Assembly (NCBI RefSeq): GCF_003996855.1
Contig: NZ_NRQY01000006.1
Location: 1-6,147, forward strand
Source: Morganella morganii
GTDB taxonomy: Bacteria > Pseudomonadota > Gammaproteobacteria > Enterobacterales > Enterobacteriaceae
Length of the DNA stretch: 6,147 bases
Direction of reading: 5' to 3'
The translations under genes and the position numbers were made by a program. Positions 1 to 6,143 of the stretch are shown in pieces. The notes beneath the pieces were generated by a model. The model ran no database searches, was not told the origin of the DNA, and was given only the letters and a program-made list of their open reading frames with translations. Position 1 is the first letter of the stretch. Each line of letters starts with the position of its first letter.

Positions 1-60
1 GTTACCACCGAATGCCGCAGCGAGTTAATCGCCAGCTGTAGCACTGTAGTTAAACGATGA
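1..60 (+). CDS. possible 3' end of an upstream gene (partial)
   Basis: Frame 1 is open from the window edge to a TGA at 58-60 and would encode a 19-residue C-terminus ending in ...STVVKR. The other two plus-strand frames are closed by stops within this stretch. The stop codon runs into the stem of the terminator at 59-88, the usual arrangement for the last gene of a transcript. The fragment is too short to identify a product, and an open frame of this length can occur by chance, so the main support is its position just before the terminator. Confidence 0.4.
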   Translation, partial: VTTECRSELIASCSTVVKR

Positions 61-88
61 CCACCGGATTTTCCGGTGGTCTTTTTTT
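59..88 (+). terminator. strong rho-independent terminator
   Basis: A perfect 9-bp GC-rich stem (59-67 with 73-81) closes a 5-base loop (ATTTT) and is followed by seven T residues (82-88). It would end transcription coming from the left and separate that unit from the methylase gene. The minus strand has no matching T run, so it should act in the plus direction only. Confidence 0.92.
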
Positions 89-96
89 CATCCCTC

Positions 97-152
97 GGGG
101 AACATTGTTTCCCGCCAGGGATACGTGTTCCCTTTTTTCGGAGAACACGTAT
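97..152 (+). promoter_or_regulatory. structured leader covering the methylase ribosome binding site and start
   Basis: Two hairpins lie between the terminator and the methylase gene. The first pairs 97-103 with 107-113 (7 bp, one G-U). The second is a perfect 10-bp inverted repeat, 121-130 with 143-152, whose right arm contains the ATG start (151-153) and part of the GGAG ribosome binding site (140-143). A third pairing, 98-104 with 126-132 (7 bp, perfect), is incompatible with both. The layout suggests an RNA that can hide or expose the start codon, but the 10-bp palindrome could equally be a DNA operator. I see no convincing -35/-10 pair in 89-150. The pairings are read directly; any function is inferred. 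Confidence 0.5.
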
Positions 153-828
153 GTCCGGGTTTATTAACCATGAAAAAACCTTCATCTCACTTTTCAACGA
201 GACGGCGCGGTACCACCGACGCGCCAAAGTGTTTGAGGACTTTGTCAGCTGCAGCGTCATCGCGCTGGAGAACCGCCTTTGTTTCAACCAAAAGCGCGAG
301 GACAAGTACCTGCAGATCGTCAAAGGCTATGAGAAAGCTGATGTCACCCGCATAGCGCAGCTGCTGGCCCTGGTATCAATGAGCATGACGGCCAGATTCA
401 GTGACTTCCTGGGGAAGGTCTTCATGCAGCTGGACTTGGGGGACAAGTACCGTGGCCAGTTTTTCACGCCCTGGGACGTCAGCAGGATGATGGCGCAGAT
501 TACTCTGGGTGATGTTGGCACCGTTTTCAAGGATAAACCGTTCATTACCCTTGCCGAACCGGCTTGCGGTGCCGGCTGTATGGTACTGGCCTATGCCGAT
601 GTGCTTAACCAGGCCGGCTATCTGTCACACCGTCACATGTGGGTGTCCGCTACGGATATTGACCCGCTGGCTGCCGGCATGGCGTATATACAATTATCGC
701 TCTGTGGCGTAGCGGGGGAAGTGGTGATCGGTAATTCGCTTCATAACGAGCGCCGCCGAATACTCTATACGCCTGGTCACTATCTGGGGAATTGGCCATC
801 ACGATTGCGGGTAGATCAGGCCCCCTGA
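151..828 (+). CDS. N6-adenine-type DNA methyltransferase-like protein (HsdM-like core)
   Basis: The 225-residue product resembles the SAM-binding core of type I/N6-adenine DNA methylases. It shows GQFFTPWDV (about residues 102-110), typical just before the methylase core in HsdM-like enzymes; the SAM-binding motif I EPACGAG (136-142); and the acidic ATDID strand end (167-171), followed by a QLSL helix. The catalytic (N/D)PP(Y/F) motif expected after the GNSL segment is not visible; TPGHYLGNW (207-215) sits there instead. I chose the ATG at 151 because GGAG at 140-143 lies 7 bases upstream. The open frame extends back to 76, but that part overlaps the terminator. There is no partner restriction or specificity subunit in the window. 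Small stand-alone methylase-like genes of this kind occur on ICEs and plasmids; a protective or regulatory role is inference, and the protein may not be an active methylase. Confidence 0.82.
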   Translation: MSGFINHEKTFISLFNETARYHRRAKVFEDFVSCSVIALENRLCFNQKREDKYLQIVKGYEKADVTRIAQLLALVSMSMTARFSDFLGKVFMQLDLGDKYRGQFFTPWDVSRMMAQITLGDVGTVFKDKPFITLAEPACGAGCMVLAYADVLNQAGYLSHRHMWVSATDIDPLAAGMAYIQLSLCGVAGEVVIGNSLHNERRRILYTPGHYLGNWPSRLRVDQAP

Positions 829-853
829 TGAGAGAGCAACTGAATAAACTCAT

Positions 854-874
854 GCCGGCTATTGCCGGCTTTTT
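854..874 (+). terminator. rho-independent terminator after the methylase gene
   Basis: The repeat GCCGGC (854-859 and 864-869) forms a 6-bp all-GC stem with a TATT loop, followed by five T residues (870-874). It lies 26 bases after the methylase stop. It also falls just beyond the 3' end of the convergent minus-strand gene, but that side has no T run, so it mainly serves the plus strand. Confidence 0.8.
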
Positions 875-879
875 AACAG

Positions 880-1221
880 TTAATGCACCGATACTTCTGT
901 TACCCGAAAGCTGTCGGGTTTGAGTTCAATGCTGTTGTAGGCTGCTGATATTTTCCAGGACTGACCCGGTTCAACATGATTGGCCATATCAACGGCCTGG
1001 CCAATGATTTGTCCATTCTGGAGCAGGTTGAACTTGATCATGACCATATTAATTTCGTGGCTGGTCTTGTTAGTGCCGGTTCCGGTGATATTTGTCAGTC
1101 GATTTGCCGTTTCAGCAAACTTAAGACCGTTAAGCTCAACATCTTTGCTTATGTTTTCTGCCAGCGCAGAACCTGAAAATACAGCGCACAGAGTAACTAA
1201 TAACCCGATTTTACTGAACAT
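880..1221 (-). CDS. small exported FxLYD-domain-like protein
   Basis: The 113-residue protein begins with a clear Sec signal peptide: a Lys near the N-terminus, a hydrophobic core at about residues 5-17, and an ALA cleavage site before E22. The mature part is predicted to be a beta-sandwich. The ITGTGTN segment (45-51), the alternating VMIKFNLLQNGQIIGQA strands (60-76) and VEPGQSWKISA (83-93) follow the plan of FxLYD domains, small extracytoplasmic beta-sandwich domains of unknown or adhesion-like function. No lipobox cysteine is present, so a periplasmic or secreted fate is likely. The start is backed by GGAG 8 bases upstream of the ATG, and a good promoter lies at 1253-1281. The gene runs against all its neighbours and looks AT-richer than the helicase and relaxase genes, so it is probably acquired cargo. 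Its role is unknown. The signal peptide is clear; the domain assignment is by pattern only. Confidence 0.8.
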   Translation of the reverse strand: MFSKIGLLVTLCAVFSGSALAENISKDVELNGLKFAETANRLTNITGTGTNKTSHEINMVMIKFNLLQNGQIIGQAVDMANHVEPGQSWKISAAYNSIELKPDSFRVTEVSVH

Positions 1222-1252
1222 TTATCAATCTCCATGGATTAAAGGCAAGAAA

Positions 1253-1281
1253 ATAATACCTAATCCCTCCTGGTTTGTTAA
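1253..1281 (-). promoter_or_regulatory. sigma-70-type promoter for the exported-protein gene
   Basis: On the minus strand, TTAACA (1276-1281) and TATTAT (1253-1258) each differ by one base from the -35 and -10 consensus and are separated by exactly 17 bases. The -10 box lies about 31 bases before the ATG at 1221, leaving a short leader that contains the ribosome binding site. This gives the exported-protein gene independent expression. Confidence 0.65.
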
Positions 1282-1290
1282 TGTAGTGTT

Positions 1291-1585
1291 TTATACTGGC
1301 TTATGGCTCAAGTCTTCAGGCTGATCCTTTTTGACGATAGAGGCTTCCGTCGGTTTAATGTGCCCCCGGTTCAACTCAAACAGTGTTCGCCTGATGTGGC
1401 CAATTTCCCTGAAAGCCCTGGCAGGCCAGTTCTGCTTCGGTATACGCTGATGCAGGCGTCAGGTTGCACCAGGCCTGGATTGATAACGGAATCCGCCTGG
1501 CTACAGTAAATCTTTTTCTTACAGGAAAAGATTTATCTGTGGTGCGTATTGTTCTGACCTGCGCAGCATAGCGCCGGTCTGGATT
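1291..1585 (-). pseudogene. possible degraded gene remnant of unknown function
   Basis: One minus-strand frame is open from just after a stop at 1586-1588 down to about 1420 and includes RRIPLSIQAW and YTEAELACQ. The adjacent frame continues as AFREIGHIRRTLFELNRG and then a polar tail to a TAA at 1291-1293. Removing one base from the CCC run at 1416-1418 (plus strand) would join them into about 98 codons of protein-like, charged sequence. No ATG or ribosome binding site begins it, so the 5' end would be missing. I do not recognise the family. The plus strand is also fairly open here with the same break, so the coding strand is not certain. The alternative is that 1222-1601 is simply a non-coding intergenic region. 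Confidence 0.35.
1501..1542. repeat. long near-perfect inverted repeat (hairpin)
   Basis: Positions 1507-1519 pair with 1523-1535 (13 bp, one G-T) around a 3-base TAC loop. After one unpaired T (1536), the stem continues with 1503-1506 and 1537-1540 (4 bp), then a wobble and a C-G pair. The centre is AT-rich. Neither side is followed by a T run, so it is not a typical terminator. It lies 60-100 bases before the helicase start. An operator for a dimeric regulator, an RNA leader element or an oriT-type hairpin are all possible, and none is shown by the sequence alone. Confidence 0.7.
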
Positions 1586-1601
1586 TTATGGAGTGCTGCT
1601 G

Positions 1602-3036
1602 ATGTCTTATTCTGATACGCCTGAACAGGCCGCCGTCATTGGCTGGTCTGGTCACCGCCTGGTTGTCAGAGCGTTTGCCGGTACGGGTAAAACGTCCACC
1701 CTGGTACGCTTTGCCCTGACCAACCCTGAAAGCAGGATGCTTTATCTCGCCTATAACCGTGCTGTCAGGGATGAAGCGGAGCAGAAGTTCCCATTCAATG
1801 TGGAATGTAAAACGTCTCATCAGCTGGCCTGGCCAAACTTCGGCCGGCATTACCAGAAGAGGTTAACGGGGAATCTGCGGATCACCGATGTCGCCCGGCA
1901 GCTCAATACCCGCCACTGGCCGTTAGCCAGGACGGCCATCACCACCTTCAATGCCTTTTTATGCAGTGACGACAGCGAGTTTGGGCCACAGCACCTGCCT
2001 GATGAGGATGCCCATAGCGGATTGTCAGCGGAGAAAATCCTGGCGGCAGCACAACTGCTCTGGCGTGAATCCGCGCGTCAGGACGGCACTTTCCCTGTCA
2101 CGCATGATGTCTATCTCAAGCTGTACCAACTTTCCAGGCCAGACCTCTCAAAACGCTGGCAGACACTGCTGTTTGATGAAGCGCAGGATGCGAATCCGGT
2201 CATACAGAGCCTGGTACTGACGCAGCGTTGTAATGTGGTGCTGGTCGGCGATCGCCATCAACAAATATACCGTTTTCGTGGTGCCGAGAACGCGCTCGAT
2301 GCACCGGCTCTGGTTGATGCTGAACGCCTGAACCTGACCCACAGCTTTCGGTTCGGGCCGGCGGTGGCCAGTGTGGCCAACATGCTGCTGGCCCGCCAGG
2401 GGGAAGCTCTACCTGTTGTCGGGGATGGCGGGGAGGATTGTGTGGTGTCCTCTCTGACAGAGGAAAACCTGGCTCAGCACATCACAGTGTTAAGCCGAAC
2501 CGTTGCTGGCGTGATTGGCGCTGCGCTTGACGCCAGCCTGGCTGGCAAATAAGGTGTTCTGGGTTGGCGGCATTGCCGGCTACAAAACCGAGGAACTGGA
2601 AGACCTGTACTGGTTTTCGGCAGATATGCCCGAACGGATGCATTCGTCAGCGCTGTCAAGGGACTATCGTAATTTTGAGGAGTTTGAGTCGGTGGCCAAA
2701 GCCACCAAAGATCCGGAAATGAACCAGGGGCTACGGCTTCTTGAACAGTATTTCCCGTTGCCGCAGAAGCTGCAGGTGATGCGCGAGTATGCAGTCACTG
2801 AGGAGAGTGCGGCTCGGGTCACCGTCTCGACAGCACACCGCAGTAAAGGTCTGGAATGGCCGGTTGTTGTCCTGAATGAGGACTTTGCCGATATCACTGA
2901 CCCGCTGTTACCAGAGGACGAGCGTACTGATGAAACCAATCTTCTGTATGTGGCGGTCACCCGCGCGCGGAAAACCCTGGTCATCAACGCGTTGCTGCAG
3001 GTGCTTCTCGACGAAGGGGGCACGGCAGTATGCTGA
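1602..3036 (+). pseudogene. UvrD-like superfamily 1 helicase, interrupted by a frameshift
   Basis: The two halves carry a full set of UvrD/Rep-type helicase motifs: Walker A AGTGKT (about residues 26-31), DEAQD (192-196), GDRHQQIYRFRGA (about 216-228), LTHSFRFG (about 245), STAHRSKGLEW (about 410) and YVAVTRAR (about 449). Family members unwind DNA using ATP. The frame stops at TAA 2550-2552 directly after AGK, and the next frame resumes with KVFWVGGIAGY. Removing the T at 2550 restores one 477-residue protein. That is short compared with UvrD (about 720) because the inserted subdomains are reduced. I chose the ATG at 1602, with GGAG 8 bases upstream (1590-1593), over the GTG at 1593. The 3' end overlaps traI by 7 bases, pointing to an operon and translational coupling. 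If the frameshift is real, the product stops before motifs V and VI and would be inactive; it could also be a sequencing error. Confidence 0.87.
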
Positions 3037-4781
3037 AGGCTATCAGGGAGCTGCTGGTCGGCACCCGAGAGGTGCCGGCCAGGAACAACGCTTCATCTCA
3101 ACCGACGGGACCCGAAGGGTATTTCATGCCGCAGTCCGCCACGCAGTTGCTGGACATGCCAGCCCGTAAACAGTGCCTGCAGCAGCTGTGGGAGAACAAC
3201 GCACTGCCAAAGGATTTGTACGAGCAGTTTTACCTGCAGCCGCTCCATAAGCTGGTGACGCTGATGCAGGTGCTGCCGGCAACCCGGCAGGGCGAGTATG
3301 CCCGCGAAGGTGGCCTGGTCGATATCACGCTGCAGACAACAACTTATGCCGTTCGCCTGGCCAAAGGACATATGCTGCCCCCGGGGGCGGCGCCGGAAGA
3401 GCAGTCAGCCCAAAATATTCTGTGGAACGCGGTGGTGTTTTACGCTGCGATCTGGCGTTACCTGCCTCTGCTCAGCCAGATCGAGGGTGAACTGTTGAGC
3501 GGCCAGCCGTGGTTACCAGGCGTGACGGCTCCCACCGAGCCTTACCGTTTTCGTTTCAGGCCAGCAGTGCCGGACCCGACTATGACGATGAGCCAAAGCG
3601 CGTTGGTTGCGTGTCGTTTGCTGCCAGCAGAGGTGGTCAGTTGGTTGTCCACGTTGCCGGCAGCGGCGCAGGCCTTGATGCTGATAGCTTCAGGCCGGCC
3701 CAGCTCACTGCCGGTCATTGGTGACATTGTCCAGGAAGCCGTCAGGCTTTCGCGCGGAGAGGGCATAGACATGAATGTTCCCGGGCCTGTTAACGCCGCC
3801 ATCCCCGTTCCGCCTGTTCCTTCTGCCATGCCGTCTGAGCTTCAGAGCGCAGCTTCACCGAAGGTTGAACTGGGAGCGAGTTCCCCTGGAGGGGATTTGC
3901 ACAGTGCCGTGACTGGTGAGCAGGTGCCTGGCAACCCTGACGCTGCAAGTCATGATGCTGGCGCTGCGGTTACCCCGGAAGAGGGAATACCTGTTTTGCC
4001 TGGGGATATATTGCTGAGTTCGGCGCTGGATACGCCTGTCAATGAATTGCCACTGGCAGAGATGGTTGTCGCGCCAGAACCTGTAATTAAGGCTGAAGAA
4101 GATATGCAGGCGTTGCTGTCACTGATGAATGTCAGCGTAGTTGTGCCGGCAAACCAGGTCGAGCAGGAGCAGGAGGTTCTCCCCAAGAATGGGAGCCCAC
4201 TTTCAGAGCCTGACCTTGCGCCAGCACAGGACATTTCTACTGTAATTGAAGAGGGTTGTGACTTACCGGAACAGAATTATCTGTCAGTGAGCGAACCGGA
4301 GCTGTCAGGAGAAGCTGGACATACGTCCATGCAACATGGGCCACCTGGTCATAAGGAACAAGAGATTGCAGTCACGGCAGAGCTGCTGATAAGTGTACCG
4401 GTCGCAGAGGACAACATCGGTGAAACATTTTGGCATTGGTTGTGTGCAGGTATCAAGGGAGGGCGGATCCCGGTAAATCAGAAGGGGGCACGAGCTCATA
4501 TGGTCAGCGGTTTTGTGTTTCTTTGTGTACCTGAAATTTTTCATTTGTATATCAAGGAGTGCGGTAAAGCGCGTTCCGACCGGAACGGTGTTCAGAAGGC
4601 TTTTGAAAAAACAGGGAGGCATAGAGTACGTAAAGGTCAGCGATTTTTTATTGGCCATTTGTACCAGGAACCAGCTGGGTACGGTCCTTACAGACGCATA
4701 AATGGTTATCTGGTCAAAGCCAATAGTTTATATGGGGGGAGGAATGTTCCTGAGGACAGCCCGTTTCTGGTGATCCCGTAG
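3030..4781 (+). CDS. traI: TraI-type (MobH-like) conjugative relaxase
   Basis: The 583-residue protein matches the architecture of ICE/plasmid TraI_2 relaxases, which nick DNA at oriT and lead the strand into the recipient. An N-terminal TraI_2-like domain spans about residues 25-245 and includes GYFMPQSATQLL, LPATRQGEYAREGGLVDITL (82-101) and the characteristic MLPPGAAPEEQSAQ (115-128). A long Pro/Ala/Glu/Ser-rich linker covers about 250-460. A C-terminal TraI_2_C-like domain (about 466-583) begins FWHWLCAGIKGG and ends near the protein terminus. In typical members the N-terminal domain has GGLLDHTL and an HD pair in a following YAALLHD segment; here these read GGLVDITL and YAAIWRYL, so the metal-ligand residues are missing. 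The ATG overlaps the helicase stop and is preceded by a GGGGG stretch (3016-3020). The family call is from memory of the motifs; activity is uncertain. Confidence 0.82.
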   Translation: MLKAIRELLVGTREVPARNNASSQPTGPEGYFMPQSATQLLDMPARKQCLQQLWENNALPKDLYEQFYLQPLHKLVTLMQVLPATRQGEYAREGGLVDITLQTTTYAVRLAKGHMLPPGAAPEEQSAQNILWNAVVFYAAIWRYLPLLSQIEGELLSGQPWLPGVTAPTEPYRFRFRPAVPDPTMTMSQSALVACRLLPAEVVSWLSTLPAAAQALMLIASGRPSSLPVIGDIVQEAVRLSRGEGIDMNVPGPVNAAIPVPPVPSAMPSELQSAASPKVELGASSPGGDLHSAVTGEQVPGNPDAASHDAGAAVTPEEGIPVLPGDILLSSALDTPVNELPLAEMVVAPEPVIKAEEDMQALLSLMNVSVVVPANQVEQEQEVLPKNGSPLSEPDLAPAQDISTVIEEGCDLPEQNYLSVSEPELSGEAGHTSMQHGPPGHKEQEIAVTAELLISVPVAEDNIGETFWHWLCAGIKGGRIPVNQKGARAHMVSGFVFLCVPEIFHLYIKECGKARSDRNGVQKAFEKTGRHRVRKGQRFFIGHLYQEPAGYGPYRRINGYLVKANSLYGGRNVPEDSPFLVIP

Positions 4782-4844
4782 TTAACCAGGGAACCCTGCA
4801 TCACTTGGTGATTGGGGGCGATAAAGCAACGATGAGGTTATTTA

Positions 4845-5875
4845 ATGAAAAACGAAGAATTGATGTATGATGAATGGGAGCTTTTACTCGAAGAGTATTT
4901 CTTCACCAAGCAGCTTCGTCCTGCTACCGAATGGAGTTACAGGAAGGTCGTTCTCACCTTCAAGCGATTTTTTGGGGAAAACCTCACACCTGCGATGGTG
5001 TCACAACGAGATGTATTGTTATGGCGGCGCCATTTACTGAAAGAGAAGAATTTATCGGTACACACTTGGAATAATAAAGTGGCACACCTCCGTGCGGTGT
5101 TTAATCTGGGCATTAAAAAGGACCTGGTTCAGCACACTGAGAACCCCTTCAATGGTACCGTAGTTCGCTCTGACACCAAGAAAAAACGAATATTGACCAG
5201 GAGCCAACTGACCCGTCTGTATCTGGTGATGCAACAATATGAACAGAGGGAAAAAGAGAGAATACCTATAAAAGGGGGTAAATGTGCACTTTATCCAACC
5301 TGGTTCTGGATGACGGTATTAGATACGTTTCGATATACCGGCATGCGTAATAATCAGATGATCCACATCATATTGAGAGATGTGAATCTTGAGCAAGGCT
5401 GGATTGAGCTTCGGCTTGAAGGCAGCAAAACCCATCGAGAGTGGAAGATCCCCCTGGTTCGTCAGTTAAGAGAGCGAATAAAGCTGTTAATTACACGTGC
5501 GACAGAGAGAGGCGCAGGACCGCAGGATCTCTTGTTTGATGTCAAACGGTTCACTACACCCAGCATACTCAGTACGTCTATAAAGAGAAATACGTCCTTC
5601 AATCGTTTCGTAGTTTTTATCGTCGGTTGTCCAGAGAAAGTGGCTTTGATATCTCCTCCCATCGCTTTCGCCATACACTGGCGACAGAGTTAATGAAGTC
5701 CCCGGACAGAAATCTAAAACTGGTGAAGGATCTACTGGGTCACCGCAACGTCAGCACAACTATGGAATATATCGAATTGGATATGGAAGTAGCGGGAAAA
5801 GCACTTGAACAGGAGCTTGTTTTACATGCGGATATCACTGCTACGAGAAGCTTACAAAGCTTGACACAGGCATGA
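4845..5875 (+). pseudogene. int: tyrosine-recombinase integrase, interrupted by a frameshift
   Basis: Tyrosine recombinases of this kind insert and excise elements at tRNA genes. The N-terminal part (about residues 1-110) looks like a SAM-like core-binding domain. The catalytic domain shows the first Arg in RYTGMRNNQ (R168) and a beta-hairpin Lys in EGSKTHREWKIPL (K195). The rest lies in another frame: SSHRFRHTLATEL with the His-x-x-Arg pair, LGHRNVSTTMEYIE with the nucleophilic Tyr, and the end at 5875. The first frame loses sense after DLLFDVKRFTTPS and stops at 5693. The second frame is good from about YVYKEKYVLQSFRSFYRR onward. Restoring one base near 5550-5580 gives about 343 residues, a normal length. 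GAGG at 4834-4837 lies 7 bases before the ATG. The 63-base gap after traI (4782-4844) holds only a 5-bp inverted repeat (4800-4804/4808-4812). If real, the frameshift removes the Tyr and locks the element in place. Confidence 0.88.
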
Positions 5876-5905
5876 TTTGCTGTGAATATCACCAGTGATC
5901 GAGAA

Positions 5906-5937
5906 AAGGACGCCTGTGCACGAACACAGGCATCCTT
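5906..5937 (+). terminator. probable rho-independent terminator after int
   Basis: GCCTGTG (5912-5918) pairs with CACAGGC (5925-5931) around a 6-base loop. After one mismatch, the stem continues with AAGGA (5906-5910) and TCCTT (5933-5937). The tail is only moderately T-rich. It lies about 30 bases after the integrase stop and would keep int transcription from running into the tRNA gene, which is on the other strand. Confidence 0.65.
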
Positions 5938-6067
5938 CTTGAGGAATTCAACTTACAACGTCGCGGTAGTAAACAGTTACTCTGTTATCTCTTTGACAAG
6001 TCGATTCCGTATTAACCACCCGTTAAAGTTCTCATCCTTTAACCAGTGTGCATTGATGCAGAATTAG
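5938..6067. other. non-coding element end between int and tRNA-Phe
   Basis: I see no believable gene here. The stretch holds several small palindromes: AGTAA/TTACT (5968-5972/5977-5981), the overlapping AACAG/CTGTT (5972-5976/5982-5986), and GTTAAAG/CTTTAAC (6022-6028/6037-6043). Such short repeats next to an attachment site could be binding sites for the integrase or an excisionase, but similar repeats also arise by chance. A TTGACA at about 5996 has no -10 box at the proper distance. Confidence 0.4.
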
Positions 6068-6118
6068 TGGTGCCCGGACTCGGAATCGAACCAAGGACAC
6101 GGGGATTTTCAATCCCCT
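6068..6118. other. predicted attachment-site core within the 3' half of tRNA-Phe
   Basis: Elements with tyrosine integrases that target tRNA genes usually recombine within the anticodon/T-arm to 3'-end part of the tRNA, and leave a direct repeat of that part at the far end of the element. The integrase next door and the tRNA orientation fit this. The second copy is not in the window, so the exact core limits cannot be read; the range given is only the 3' part from the anticodon stem to CCA. Confidence 0.4.
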
Positions 6119-6143
6119 GCTCTACCGACTGAGCTATCCGGGC
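6068..6143 (-). tRNA. tRNA-Phe (anticodon GAA)
   Basis: The reverse complement folds as a standard 76-base tRNA. The acceptor arms are GCCCGGA and TCCGGGC with discriminator A, the CCA end is encoded (TGG at 6068-6070 on the plus strand), and the D arm contains GCTCAGTCGGTAGAGC. The anticodon stem-loop is GGGGATTGAAAATCCCC with anticodon GAA (plus-strand 6108-6110), and the T arm contains GGTTCGATTCC. It matches the E. coli tRNA-Phe (pheU/pheV) sequence as I remember it. The gene reads leftward, so its 3' end faces the integrase, the usual geometry for an element inserted at a tRNA 3' end. Its promoter would lie to the right, outside the window. Confidence 0.97.

Noticed and set aside
1303..1509. 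Plus-strand open frame of 68 codons
   Set aside because: No ribosome binding site is visible, the composition is unconvincing (many Pro, Cys and Arg with no pattern), and the minus strand reads better as protein in the same place.
1464..1571. Plus-strand frame reading LHQAWIDNGIRLATVNLFLT...
   Set aside because: It looks protein-like, but it is the exact antisense of the minus-strand remnant frame, has only a TTG start without a binding site, and its upstream frame is closed at about 1414. The minus-strand reading is preferred, without certainty.
1533..1850. Minus-strand open frame of 105 codons
   Set aside because: It is antisense to the conserved Walker A region of the helicase; a shadow frame.
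3950..4234. Minus-strand open frame of 94 codons rich in Ser/Thr
   Set aside because: It mirrors the Pro/Ala/Glu-rich linker of the relaxase; the composition bias of the linker explains it.
4305..4658. Minus-strand open frame of 117 codons
   Set aside because: It lies opposite the conserved C-terminal domain of the relaxase and has no supporting start signals.
5994..6020. TTGACA as a promoter -35 box
   Set aside because: No -10-like hexamer is found 16-18 bases downstream, and there is no gene for it to serve on that strand.
5882..6067. Plus-strand open frame of 61 codons between int and tRNA
   Set aside because: It has a GTG start without a binding site, runs through the terminator hairpin, and has no recognisable features; treated as non-coding.
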